Below, in pieces: positions 43,200-51,349 of a stretch of 64,000 nt of DNA. The notes below the pieces were generated by a model. The model was not told the DNA's origin. It did not search any database and was given only the letters and a program-made list of their open reading frames with translations. A program made the translations under genes and the position numbers. Position 1 is the stretch's first letter; the number at the start of each line of letters is the position of its first letter. Origin of the DNA: CAWIVH01 sp963839475 (GTDB lineage Bacteria > Acidobacteriota > UBA6911); NCBI GenBank assembly GCA_963839475.1, contig CAWIVH010000021.1, positions 496,001 to 560,000 on the forward strand, written 5' to 3'.

Positions 43200-43841
43200 C
43201 TAGACAATCCCCGACTGCGGAGCACCACGCCGGCCGCGCCGATACAGATAGAAGGATAGGCTCAAAAGCGTCAGCAGAAAAATCAACAGCAAGACGATGC
43301 CCACCTCGGTGGCGCTCTGCCTGACATAATCCCTGACCGGCGCTCCATACAGAACCGCGAGGATTCCCCAGGCGGAGTAGCGCAAAGTTCGGCCCACCAG
43401 AACCGCCAGAAAAAACTTCAAAGGGGACAGCCGGAATACGCCGGCACTTAGGACAAATATCTTGAAAGGACAGGGTGGAGGGAGAAGGCTGGGGATCGTC
43501 ACGGCAAAAACACCCAACCGGGCATAAAGCCTTTTCGCACGGGCCACCTGCTCGGGGGGAAAACGCTTCAGCAGCGCCGGTTCCCCGCCTTTCCAACCGA
43601 TGTAGTATAGAAGGAAACAGCCGGTTAACGACCCGGCAATGGTTACAGTCACATAATAGACCATCGTCCTCCAGGATTTGCCCGCGGACAGTACTACAAT
43701 CATCAGATCATTGCCTTCGGGTATGGATAAAAAGGATGAGTCTGCGATCGCCATAAGAAACAGACCCGGTCCTCCCAGGCGATTCCCGAGTGAGGAAAGG
43801 CTGGCTGCGGCGGAAAGAAGAAAGGTTGAGAGTTTATCCAT
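43200..43841 (-). CDS. VTT-domain (DedA/SNARE-associated-Golgi-type) membrane protein
   Basis: A 213-residue membrane protein of the VTT/DedA superfamily, whose members are increasingly linked to lipid flipping and membrane potential. It has about five hydrophobic segments, the re-entrant motif FLMAIADSSFLSIPEGNDLMIVVLSAG, then GSLTGCFLLYYIGWKGGE and the second hairpin PSLLPPPCPFKIFVLSAG, with a helix rich in Leu and a basic tail (YLYRRGRRG). No ribosome site is obvious; a promoter candidate lies 250 bases upstream at 44089-44117. About 260 bases downstream, to the lol promoter, appear empty. Confidence 0.82.
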   Translation of the reverse strand: MDKLSTFLLSAAASLSSLGNRLGGPGLFLMAIADSSFLSIPEGNDLMIVVLSAGKSWRTMVYYVTVTIAGSLTGCFLLYYIGWKGGEPALLKRFPPEQVARAKRLYARLGVFAVTIPSLLPPPCPFKIFVLSAGVFRLSPLKFFLAVLVGRTLRYSAWGILAVLYGAPVRDYVRQSATEVGIVLLLIFLLTLLSLSFYLYRRGRRGAPQSGIV

Positions 43842-44088
43842 CCGTTCCTGTCCCGATGGCTGCCGAGGTTCGATCCCGGAAAAACAAGTGACAGAACCAA
43901 CTCCGACTCAGCCGGCATATGTCGCCATCCGGATCCAGCATTCCGATCCGAAATTCCATTTTCGACCCTGATGTCAAATTAGCACAGCCTGAGTAACCCC
44001 GCAACCGGCTCCATGGTACGTTCCCTCGCTCACAAGAGGACCAGGACGGCCTGGAAGGATCGGTCACACGGTTGCCGCTCAGCTCCAA

Positions 44089-44117
44089 TTTATACACACA
44101 CAAATAATTACAGACAA
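44089..44117 (-). promoter_or_regulatory. Possible promoter of the VTT gene
   Basis: Minus strand TTGTCT (44117-44112), 17-base spacer, TATAAA (44094-44089). It is far (about 240 bases) from the VTT start, so its target is uncertain. Confidence 0.4.
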
Positions 44118-44147
44118 TCTCCGGAGGCACATTCTGTGTATAAGAAA

Positions 44148-44176
44148 TTGACAGTCATCAGGTGACCCGATAGAAT
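44148..44176 (+). promoter_or_regulatory. Sigma70-type promoter of the RodZ-like gene
   Basis: TTGACA (44148-44153), 17-base spacer, TAGAAT (44171-44176). Expected start near 44183. Confidence 0.65.
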
Positions 44177-44306
44177 TCCCTTGCGCCTGAGGTCGAGCAA
44201 GCGTCTCCGGGCAGGAAAAGCCACTGGCTCTGCCAGGCTACCTGAAGGGAAGCGGAATCGCGCATCTGTCATCACGCAATTTCGCGATTTGGAAAGAACT
44301 CGTATC

Positions 44307-45206
44307 ATGGAATCCATCGGCGCCGATCTGAGATCGCGGAGGGAAAACAAGCAAGTAAGCCTCGCGGAGGTCGCGCAATCCACCCGGATCAGCATTAACT
44401 ACCTGAAATCGATTGAAGAGGGGAATTATAAAGCTCTCCCCGGCGGGATGTACAACCGGGCTTTCCTGAAATCCTATTGCGAATACTTAAACCTCGATCC
44501 GACCGAATACCTGGCCAGATATGAGAAGGAAACCTACTCCCCGGCAGAAAAAGCAGCGCGATCGAAAGTGAAAATGCCCCAGCAGTCCGGCAACGGCCTG
44601 ACCGTTCAACCCCTGGCTGCCTGGGCGGTTATGTTCATGGTTTCGGTTGTCGGGCTCTATTTTAGTCGCAACTGGATTTCGGCTGTTTTCTCACCCTATT
44701 TTGCCAAGTCACCCGCTTCGGCATTGCCGCCTCCTTCGCAGCCCCTGCAGGCAACCGAGCCCGCGCCGAAGCCGGTTTCGCCACCGCAGCAGGCTCCGGA
44801 AATGACGCCAGTTCCGGCGGCCGCCAATCCGGCCGATGATGCAAAATCCGGCGCATCGCCGGCGTCTATGAAGCCGGAGGAGCCTGCTGATCAGCCTGCA
44901 ACATCCGCAGGTGACGTGAATGAGGCCGCCCCCACTCCCAAAATGAGGCTGGAATTTGAAGCGCTTGAGAAGTGCTGGGTTTCAGTCAACAGCGATGGCA
45001 ACCGATTGGTCAAATTGCTGGCGCCTGGTGAAAAGCAATCGTTCGCAGCAGTGGAACGCTTTTATATCGTAGTAGGAAACGCCGGGGGAGTAAGAATGAA
45101 AATCAACGGAAAGGCCGCGAAACCTCTGGGAAAACCCGGCGAGGTCATTCGAATGCTTATCAACGAACAGAATATCGAAGACCTGCTGGAAAAATCCACC
45201 GGCTGA
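44307..45206 (+). CDS. RodZ-like HTH membrane protein
   Basis: A 299-residue bitopic protein. Residues 1-75 are an XRE-like HTH of the RodZ type (IGADLRSRRENKQVSLAEVAQSTRISINYLKSIEEGNYKALPGGMYNRAFLKSYCEYLNL). A transmembrane helix (PLAAWAVMFMVSVVGLYFSR) follows, then a Pro/Ala-rich linker and a DUF4115 beta domain (KMRLEFEALEKCWVSVNSDGNRL, PGEKQSFAAVERFYIVVGNAGGVRMKINGK). RodZ links MreB to the cell-wall elongation machinery. I choose the ATG at 44307, where the HTH begins; the longer frame to 44181 has no conserved features. Confidence 0.88.
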   Translation: MESIGADLRSRRENKQVSLAEVAQSTRISINYLKSIEEGNYKALPGGMYNRAFLKSYCEYLNLDPTEYLARYEKETYSPAEKAARSKVKMPQQSGNGLTVQPLAAWAVMFMVSVVGLYFSRNWISAVFSPYFAKSPASALPPPSQPLQATEPAPKPVSPPQQAPEMTPVPAAANPADDAKSGASPASMKPEEPADQPATSAGDVNEAAPTPKMRLEFEALEKCWVSVNSDGNRLVKLLAPGEKQSFAAVERFYIVVGNAGGVRMKINGKAAKPLGKPGEVIRMLINEQNIEDLLEKSTG

Positions 45207-45214
45207 AATGAGCC

Positions 45215-46255
45215 ATGCCCGCAAGCGAATTTCTCCATGCCATCCTTAACGGCAAAGCCCCCCGAAAAATCTGCCTTGTTGTCGCCCAGGGACTGGCCCC
45301 GCTTCCGCCCTCAGAGCTGGTTCGGGCCATGGTCCATCTTGCCGGGGATGGTGATCCGGAGGTGGCTGGCCGAGCCGCCGCAACCCTTGGTGATTGGCCG
45401 GAAGAAGAATTGATCTCCCAGGCTCAGGCGCGAGATTGCGATCCTGCAGTCATCGCGTATCTCGCATCTCATTCCACATCTGCAGCCATATGGGAAGCAA
45501 TCATTCTCAATCCGGCAGCCTCCGGAAAAGTGATCGAGGAATTAGCCGCGAAAGTCAGCGGTCCGACGCTCGAATCGATTATGTTCAATCGCGTCCGACT
45601 GCTGGAAAATCCCGGAATCCTCGAGCGTCTGAAAGGTAATCCGGCCATCACCACGGAAATCAGTCGTTTGATCCAGGAAATTGAAACCGAGTTTTTCAGT
45701 GAAAAAAAACGGGAGTACAGCGTCGAGGAAGCCATAGAAGCTGAACCGGAAACCTCACCAGCGATTTCGGTTGAACTTGAAGAGACGACGGAGGACCTTT
45801 CCCTGGAGGGGCTGCCTCTCGATCCACAGGAGCGCGAAGTGGCGCTCGCCGATCGAATCGGCCGGATGACGGTGCCGCAGAAGCTCCGGTTTGCCTTGCT
45901 TGGGAACCGCGAAGCGAGATCTATTCTGATCCGCGATCCGAATCGAATGGTCTCCATGAGTGTTCTGCAAAGTCCCAAGTTGACCGAATCGGAAATCGAG
46001 TCTATCGCGGCTATGCGCAATGTCTCGGATGACATCCTGCGTGAAATCGGCAATAATCGAGCATTGGTACGAAACTATGCGGTCGTTCAGGCTCTGGTGC
46101 GCAATCCCAAGACACCGCCCACGGTCTCACAACGACTTATGATTCGCCTGATGAACAAAGATTTGATGAATCTGTCCCGTGACCGAAGCATCCCGGAATT
46201 GGTCCGGCGCTGTGCGCAAAGAACGGTGAATCAGCGCACGGAGCAAAAGAAATAG
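45215..46255 (+). CDS. HEAT/DUF2336-like helical repeat protein, function unknown
   Basis: A 346-residue soluble protein of paired helices. Repeats include DGDPEVAGRAAATLGDWPEEELI, NPAASGKVIEELAAK, RDPNRMVSMSVLQSPKLTESEIESIAAMRNVSDDILREIGNN and RNPKTPPTVSQRLMIRLMNKD. An acidic segment (about 168-215, EEAIEAEPETSPAISVELEETTEDL) divides it. This resembles proteins seen next to RodZ-like genes in Acidobacteria and Deltaproteobacteria, of unknown role; a scaffold function is a guess. It starts 8 bases after the RodZ-like gene. Confidence 0.75.
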   Translation: MPASEFLHAILNGKAPRKICLVVAQGLAPLPPSELVRAMVHLAGDGDPEVAGRAAATLGDWPEEELISQAQARDCDPAVIAYLASHSTSAAIWEAIILNPAASGKVIEELAAKVSGPTLESIMFNRVRLLENPGILERLKGNPAITTEISRLIQEIETEFFSEKKREYSVEEAIEAEPETSPAISVELEETTEDLSLEGLPLDPQEREVALADRIGRMTVPQKLRFALLGNREARSILIRDPNRMVSMSVLQSPKLTESEIESIAAMRNVSDDILREIGNNRALVRNYAVVQALVRNPKTPPTVSQRLMIRLMNKDLMNLSRDRSIPELVRRCAQRTVNQRTEQKK

Positions 46256-46297
46256 GACTCTTGCCCTATGAGACGACGCACCTCATCAGGAAAGCAA

Positions 46298-46840
46298 ATG
46301 GCACTCCCCGGAGTGATCTTCCTTGATGGAGGAAGCAAGAGTATCGAATTGTCCCACAACCGCATCCCTCACCAGAGGATTCTGGAGGCGCTGCAGACCT
46401 GTCCTCAAGCTGGAAGAGGCATAGCAGAGATTTATCTCCACGAGGTGTTGCCGATCCCCACGCGGACGATTCAATTACTCGGGCGCAAATGCAGCGCCAG
46501 CATCCGGCATAGCCTGTTGGGATTTGAAGTGCAGGCATTCTACAAGCGGATTCATTGTCCCGACATGCCAACCGCAAGATATCTCAAGCTTTTTACGGAA
46601 CTGGGATGTCGCCGCATACGGCTGCCCTACGACCCCACTGTCACAGAAAGAATTCTGGAGGAGCTGGAATCGGCGTTCGCCCATCTGGGAAACGGGGTGC
46701 GAGAAATTTTCCCGGAGAATCGCAAACTGCAGGTTTATGTATTCCAGAAATTGTGCGGCTGGGTCAGGCATCAACTGCAGGCCGAACAAAGTTTCCCGTT
46801 TCCGGCGGGCAAAACCAACGAGTTCAGGGCGCCGGAGTAG
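46298..46840 (+). CDS. Unknown protein
   Basis: A frame of 180 residues from the ATG at 46298 (AGGAAAG upstream), or 190 from 46268. It follows the helical-repeat gene by 42 bases on the same strand, and its end overlaps the convergent exported-protein gene by 17 bases. Segments such as IFLDGGSKSIELSHNRIPHQRILEALQTC and ELGCRRIRLPYDPTVTERILEELESAF look like a folded soluble domain. I do not recognise a family. There is no competing conserved frame on the other strand, but it could still be non-coding. Confidence 0.5.
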   Translation: MALPGVIFLDGGSKSIELSHNRIPHQRILEALQTCPQAGRGIAEIYLHEVLPIPTRTIQLLGRKCSASIRHSLLGFEVQAFYKRIHCPDMPTARYLKLFTELGCRRIRLPYDPTVTERILEELESAFAHLGNGVREIFPENRKLQVYVFQKLCGWVRHQLQAEQSFPFPAGKTNEFRAPE

Positions 46841-47567
46841 GCGGCTCGGCTTTCGGCATCAGGTCCTGTCGCACCACTTCAATCCCCTTGTCGCGGATGC
46901 TCAGCCTGACCAGCCGCCCGTCCTTGCCCGCTGCCAATTCCCCCGTCCAAAGTGTGCCGAACTCAACGCGATAGACCTGCGCATCTTCCGGCCTTTCGTT
47001 CTGCCGCAGGATACTGTCGGGCAAGCGAGTGATCGAAAGCGGAATTTCGACTGCAATCACGGGCAGGAAATTCTGAAAGGTCTGACGCCCGCGTTTCTTC
47101 TGATCATACTTCCTGATAATGTAGTCGAAATGGTGGTAAACATTGATATCCACCAGCACCAACCCAGGGGTGAAAGCTGCCTTGGTTTCGCTGGTCTTTC
47201 CGCCGCGCACAAGCAGCCTTGATATTTCGTTCCCGCTGACGCTGACATCGTAGGAATCGTGAGCATCGCCGGACGTGTAAATGCAGGTGTATCGAAGCGG
47301 AGCCTGTGTCCCTTTGTCCAGCGTCAGCTCGGTCTGAAAGGACATTCGCTTGGTTTCATTGCCCTCAATAACAAAGATCTCGTGAGTGGAGGTTGACACG
47401 ATGGAGCCGTCGCGATTCACGACCTCGTGGACCTTCTCGACCCCCGCGGGGGCGCCCCCCACCATTACGGCATAGTCCTTCGCATACGGTGTCGCAGATT
47501 TCTGGGGTGCCGCGAGAGGATTGCCTCCCAGGGCTAGAATCCAAAGCAGGACCGCCGTTCTTTTCAT
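46824..47567 (-). CDS. Exported protein, DUF3108/DUF6134-like
   Basis: A 247-residue protein with a signal peptide (AVLLWILALGGNPLAAPQ). The mature part is beta-rich: YAVMVGGAPAGVEKVHEVVNRDGSIVSTSTHEIFV and APLRYTCIYTSGDAHDSYDVSVSGNEI resemble the conserved-substrate periplasmic families DUF3108 or DUF6134, which I cannot tell apart here. It begins 4 bases after hspR, so it probably lies at the end of the heat-shock operon. Its C-terminus is Pro-rich (KAEPPTPAP). Confidence 0.7.
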   Translation of the reverse strand: MKRTAVLLWILALGGNPLAAPQKSATPYAKDYAVMVGGAPAGVEKVHEVVNRDGSIVSTSTHEIFVIEGNETKRMSFQTELTLDKGTQAPLRYTCIYTSGDAHDSYDVSVSGNEISRLLVRGGKTSETKAAFTPGLVLVDINVYHHFDYIIRKYDQKKRGRQTFQNFLPVIAVEIPLSITRLPDSILRQNERPEDAQVYRVEFGTLWTGELAAGKDGRLVRLSIRDKGIEVVRQDLMPKAEPPTPAP

Positions 47568-47571
47568 AAGG

Positions 47572-47943
47572 TCACCGGTTGGACCGGACTATTTTTGGCG
47601 CCGGAACCCGCACGAGCGAATTTCCCGGTACCCTGGAGGAAGGGGCCAGATGCTCGCTCACGAAAGCCATCAGTTCATCCATCTCCCTCCGCATGGCTTC
47701 CATTTTGTCGCGCATGTTCAAAACCACCTCGACACCGGCAAGATTCACACCCATGTCCCGGGTCAGAGACAATATAACCTCCAAACGCTCAAGGTCGCCA
47801 TCGATGTATAGGCGGGTATTTCCCTCGGTACGGGAAGGCTTCAGCAGGCCGAGCCTTTCGTATAAGCGGAGAGTCTGCGGATGAATCCGGTAGGTCTCAG
47901 CGACAGCGCTGATCATATATCCGGCTTTTTTTTTGACACGCAC
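47572..47943 (-). CDS. hspR: HspR, MerR-family heat-shock repressor
   Basis: A 123-residue MerR-type regulator. GYMISAVAETYRIHPQTLRLYERLGLLKPSRTEGNTRLY is the winged-helix DNA-binding part in the HspR form, and ILSLTRDMGVNLAGVEVVLNMRDKMEAMRREMDEL is the dimerisation coil. HspR represses dnaK operons through HAIR-type operators with DnaK as corepressor in studied bacteria. I start at GTG 47943 with AGGTGAG just before it; TTG at 47964, overlapping the dnaJ stop, is an alternative. Its place after dnaK-dnaJ fits the autoregulated operon. Confidence 0.9.
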   Translation of the reverse strand: MRVKKKAGYMISAVAETYRIHPQTLRLYERLGLLKPSRTEGNTRLYIDGDLERLEVILSLTRDMGVNLAGVEVVLNMRDKMEAMRREMDELMAFVSEHLAPSSRVPGNSLVRVPAPKIVRSNR

Positions 47944-47960
47944 GGTTCTCACCTGACCAG

Positions 47961-49079
47961 TCAAACCAGATTAATCCTCGGGTTTTCCGGATTGAGCCGG
48001 GCCAGTTCGCGCAAAATCTCTTTGGACCGCTCATCCCCGACCCTGGGAACCACTACGCGAACCTCTACGATCTGATTCCCTGTGCCCTCACCCCGGAGCG
48101 ATGGCGCTCCCTTGCCCCGCAGCCTGAATTTCTGCCCGCTCTGCGTTCCAGGGGGAATCCTCAGCAGGGTTTTTCCGTCGATAGTGGGAACTTCGATTTT
48201 CGTTCCCAGGGCGGCCTCCGTGACGGTAACCGGAACGGTACAGAGAATGTCGTTTCCCTGCCTGCTGAAAAATTCATGGCTCCGAACGGCAATCACCAGA
48301 AACAGATCTCCGGGCGGCCCACCACGGAACCCGGCATCTCCCTTCCTCGGAACCCGCATTCGGAAGCCGTCATCAACTCCCGGAGGAATCCGGACGGTAA
48401 TCGATTCCTGCAGTGCACGCTTTCCGGAACCGTTGCATGCGTGGCAGCGGTTTCCAACCGTCCCCTTGCCGCCGCAGGTGCGGCAGCCGAGAGTTAGATT
48501 CATGATGCCCCTGGAGCGAACTTCTTCCCCCGTACCCCGGCAGGTGGGACAAGTGTGCTGACCTTTGCCCCGATCGTAGCCGGCTCCGGAACAGGAAGAG
48601 CAGGCCTCGCTTCGAGTGAGGGTCAGCCGCGTTGACAGCCCCTGCAACGCTTCCAGGAAGGATATGTTGAGATGATGCTCGAGATCCTCCCCTTTTTCCG
48701 GCTCTACTTCCCGGCCACCACTCCCGCGGCCGAAAACCTCTGCAAAAATATCCCGAAAACCTCCCTGACCCCCTCTCGTGAATTCTGCAAAATCGAAATC
48801 CTGGCCCGGCCTTCCCGCGAATGGATTCCCGGCATCATTCGGCCGGTCCTTCAGGTTGTCCGAATAAAATCCATACTGATCGTAGAGCGACCTTTTCTTG
48901 CTGTCACCTAAGACGTCGTAGGCTTCCTGGATTCGTTTGAACCGTTCCTCCGCGGAACGGTCGCCCGGATTGACGTCCGGGTGATATTTTCGTGCCAGAC
49001 GTCGGTAGGCTTTCTTTATCTCGCCATCCTTGGCGCCTCGAGAAATGCCGAGAATGGAATAATAGTCTTCCCTTACCAT
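47961..49079 (-). CDS. dnaJ: Chaperone DnaJ
   Basis: A 372-residue type I J-protein. The J domain has YYSILGISRGAKDGEIKKAYRRLARKYHPDVN with HPD, then a Gly/Phe-rich region (FGRGSGGRE), four zinc repeats (CSSCSGAG, CPTCRGTG, CRTCGGKG, CHACNGSG) and the substrate-binding C-terminus. I take the ATG at 49079, with GGAAAG upstream. It works with DnaK encoded upstream; the junction between them holds a strong hairpin (49160-49191). Confidence 0.94.
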   Translation of the reverse strand: MVREDYYSILGISRGAKDGEIKKAYRRLARKYHPDVNPGDRSAEERFKRIQEAYDVLGDSKKRSLYDQYGFYSDNLKDRPNDAGNPFAGRPGQDFDFAEFTRGGQGGFRDIFAEVFGRGSGGREVEPEKGEDLEHHLNISFLEALQGLSTRLTLTRSEACSSCSGAGYDRGKGQHTCPTCRGTGEEVRSRGIMNLTLGCRTCGGKGTVGNRCHACNGSGKRALQESITVRIPPGVDDGFRMRVPRKGDAGFRGGPPGDLFLVIAVRSHEFFSRQGNDILCTVPVTVTEAALGTKIEVPTIDGKTLLRIPPGTQSGQKFRLRGKGAPSLRGEGTGNQIVEVRVVVPRVGDERSKEILRELARLNPENPRINLV

Positions 49080-49159
49080 CTTCTTTCCATCGGCGAGAAG
49101 GGGCAAACGATGTGATGCCGGAACGCACTAGCTATAGGCTGGCTGCGTCCCATGAGCCT

Positions 49160-49191
49160 GGGATGGGATTTCCCTGCCGGAATCCCATCCC
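49160..49191. other. Intercistronic 11-bp hairpin between dnaK and dnaJ
   Basis: GGGATGGGATT (49160-49170) and AATCCCATCCC (49181-49191) are perfect inverted repeats with a 10-base loop. There is no T-run on either side. Placed between dnaK and dnaJ, it may set their expression ratio by RNA processing, stability or partial termination. Confidence 0.6.
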
Positions 49192-49231
49192 GCCTATTAC
49201 CCTTATTCTGCTGGCTCAAACGGGTCCTGGA

Positions 49232-51163
49232 TCATGACTTTTTGTCATCGATATCGACGTATTCCGCATCAATGACATCATCTTCCTTCTTGCCCTGGCC
49301 GGCCTTTGGGCCGCTGTCGGGGCCAGCATCAGCCGGTCCTCCCTGCGGAGGTGCCTGAGCCGTTTTCTGGTACATTACCTCAGCCAACCGGTGTGAAGCC
49401 TTGGTGAGCTCTTCGAGCGCGGCGTTCATCTCGGATGCCTCCGATGACTTCGATTCCAGCACGGTTTTTGCCCGGGTAATGGCCGATTCAACGGCGGAAG
49501 CCTCAGCGTCCCCGATTTTCTCGCGATTTTCCTTCAGCAGCTTTTCCATGCTGTAAACCTGGCCGTCCAGCTTATTCCGCGCCTCGATCTTTTCTTTGTT
49601 TTTCGTGTCCTCGTCGGCATGGGACTGAGCGTCGCGCGTCATGCGATCGATCTCGTCTTTGGTCAGTCCGCTGGAGGCCGTAATTGTGATCTTCTGTTCC
49701 TTGTTCGTCCCCAAATCCTTGGCAGAAACGTTGACGATACCGTTCGCATCAATGTCAAAGGTGACCTCGATCTGGGGTATTCCGCGCGGTGCCGGTGGAA
49801 TCCCGACCAAGTGGAACTTGCCTAGAGTACGGTTGTCCCTCGCCATGGCGCGCTCACCCTGGAGCACATGAATCTCAACCGAAGTCTGGTTATCAGCAGC
49901 CGTGGAAAAAATCTCGGACTTTCTCGTCGGTATCGTGGTGTTCCTGTCAATCAGCTTGGTAGTAACACCGCCAAGGGTTTCGATCCCCAGTGACAACGGC
50001 GTAACATCCAACAGCAGGAGGTCCTTCACATCGCCCGCCAGAACGCCTGCTTGAACCGCTGCACCTATGGCTACTACCTCATCCGGATTGACACCCTTAT
50101 GGGGCTCTTTCCCGAAAAGTTCACGCACGATCTGCTGCACTCTGGGAATCCTCGTCGAACCGCCTACAAGAACGACTTCGTCGATGTCGGTCGGTTTAAG
50201 TCCGGCATCCGCCAAAGCCTGCCTGCACGGAGCCACGGAGCGCTGCAGGATATCCTCAACCATCTGCTCGAACTTGGATCGCGTCAAGCGCATATTCAGA
50301 TGTTTGGGTCCGCTGGCATCGGCAGTAATGAACGGAAGGTTGATTTCGCTCTCCATAACGGTAGAAAGCTCCATTTTGGCCTTCTCGGCTGCCTCCCGGA
50401 GGCGCTGGACCGCCATTTTGTCCACAGAGAGGTCGATTCCCTGCTCCTTTTTGAATTCCTGGATGATCCAGTTCATCAGCCGCTGATCAATGTTGTCTCC
50501 GCCGAGGTGCGTATCGCCATTGGTTGACTTCACCTCGACCACCCCTTCGCCAACTTCAAGGATTGAAATGTCGAAGGTGCCGCCGCCAAAATCATATACC
50601 GCTATGGTCTCGTCCTTTTTCTTGTCGAGACCGTAGGCAAGAGCTGCTGCCGTAGGCTCGTTGACTATTCGCACCACCTCAAGACCCGCAATCTTCCCGG
50701 CGTCTTTTGTCGCCTGCCGCTGGCTGTCGTTAAAATAGGCAGGCACTGTGATTACGGCCTTCTCCACTTTCTCGCCCAGGTATTCCTCGGCTGCGGAACG
50801 CATTTTTTGAAGAATCATGGCGGAGATTTCCGGAGGCGGGTAGTTTTTATCCCCCATGACGACGCAGGCCTCCGCGTTGCTGCCGGTAACCACCTTGTAA
50901 GGCACCAGCTGCTTCTCCTCGTTGACTTCGAAGAATTTACGCCCCATGAATCGCTTGATTGAAAAAATCGTGTTTTCCGGGTTCGTAATTGCCTGGCGTT
51001 TAGCTACCTGACCCACAAACCGCTCGCCGTTTTTGCCCACAGCTACCACTGAAGGAGTAAGTCTTCCGCCCTCCGGATTGGTTATTACCTTGGGCTCTCC
51101 CCCTTCCATTACCGCTACTACCGAATTGGTCGTCCCCAGGTCAATTCCGATAATCTTCGCCAT
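49232..51163 (-). CDS. dnaK: Chaperone DnaK (Hsp70)
   Basis: A 643-residue Hsp70. AKIIGIDLGTTNSVVAVM is the phosphate-1 loop, YDFGGGTFDISILEVGEG phosphate 2, VLVGGSTRIPRVQ the adenosine region, LLLLDVTPLSLGIETLGG the linker to the substrate domain, and the tail ends DDVIDAEYVDIDDKKS. The ATG at 51163 follows AGGAGGATAGGAAAA; the longer frame adds nothing conserved. It opens the dnaK-dnaJ-hspR operon under the promoter at 51196-51224. Confidence 0.97.
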   Translation of the reverse strand: MAKIIGIDLGTTNSVVAVMEGGEPKVITNPEGGRLTPSVVAVGKNGERFVGQVAKRQAITNPENTIFSIKRFMGRKFFEVNEEKQLVPYKVVTGSNAEACVVMGDKNYPPPEISAMILQKMRSAAEEYLGEKVEKAVITVPAYFNDSQRQATKDAGKIAGLEVVRIVNEPTAAALAYGLDKKKDETIAVYDFGGGTFDISILEVGEGVVEVKSTNGDTHLGGDNIDQRLMNWIIQEFKKEQGIDLSVDKMAVQRLREAAEKAKMELSTVMESEINLPFITADASGPKHLNMRLTRSKFEQMVEDILQRSVAPCRQALADAGLKPTDIDEVVLVGGSTRIPRVQQIVRELFGKEPHKGVNPDEVVAIGAAVQAGVLAGDVKDLLLLDVTPLSLGIETLGGVTTKLIDRNTTIPTRKSEIFSTAADNQTSVEIHVLQGERAMARDNRTLGKFHLVGIPPAPRGIPQIEVTFDIDANGIVNVSAKDLGTNKEQKITITASSGLTKDEIDRMTRDAQSHADEDTKNKEKIEARNKLDGQVYSMEKLLKENREKIGDAEASAVESAITRAKTVLESKSSEASEMNAALEELTKASHRLAEVMYQKTAQAPPQGGPADAGPDSGPKAGQGKKEDDVIDAEYVDIDDKKS

Positions 51164-51182
51164 TTTTCCTATCCTCCTGAAA

Positions 51183-51213
51183 TGAGTGCAAAGCATATAT
51201 AGGATGTGAGTGC
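51183..51213 (-). promoter_or_regulatory. Direct repeat at the dnaK promoter, possible HspR operator
   Basis: GCACTCA occurs twice on the minus strand (51213-51207 and 51189-51183), 24 bases apart, one copy inside the promoter spacer and one just after the -10 box. Known HAIR operators are inverted (ACTCAAG with CTTGAGT); here the copies are direct. Binding by HspR is inference. Confidence 0.45.
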
Positions 51214-51224
51214 TTCCTTGTCAA
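51196..51224 (-). promoter_or_regulatory. Sigma70-type promoter of the dnaK operon
   Basis: Minus strand TTGACA (51224-51219), 17-base spacer, TATATA (51201-51196). Expected start near 51189, with a 26-base leader containing AGGAGG. No CIRCE or sigma32-type box is visible. Confidence 0.8.
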
Positions 51225-51349
51225 CCTTCTAACCACAGGAATGCTGCTTGGAACGGCCCAAGAACCGCGACTTTTTTTGGACGCCTGCCCCTTTCGGGAA
51301 TTCATTCCTGGAATCAAAGGAACAATTCCTGTGATAATATTGAGTCATT

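Larger units (their letters stand above)
43842..44306. other. Divergent intergenic region with two promoters
   Basis: This 465-base gap holds the divergent promoters annotated at 44089-44117 (minus) and 44148-44176 (plus). The predicted leader of the VTT gene would be about 240 bases and that of the RodZ-like gene about 125 bases. I see no tRNA or recognised riboswitch in either leader. Confidence 0.45.

Noticed and set aside
42944..43228. 94-codon minus-strand frame after the VTT gene
   Set aside because: It overlaps the end of the VTT gene, has no ribosome site, and no hydrophobic or conserved pattern.
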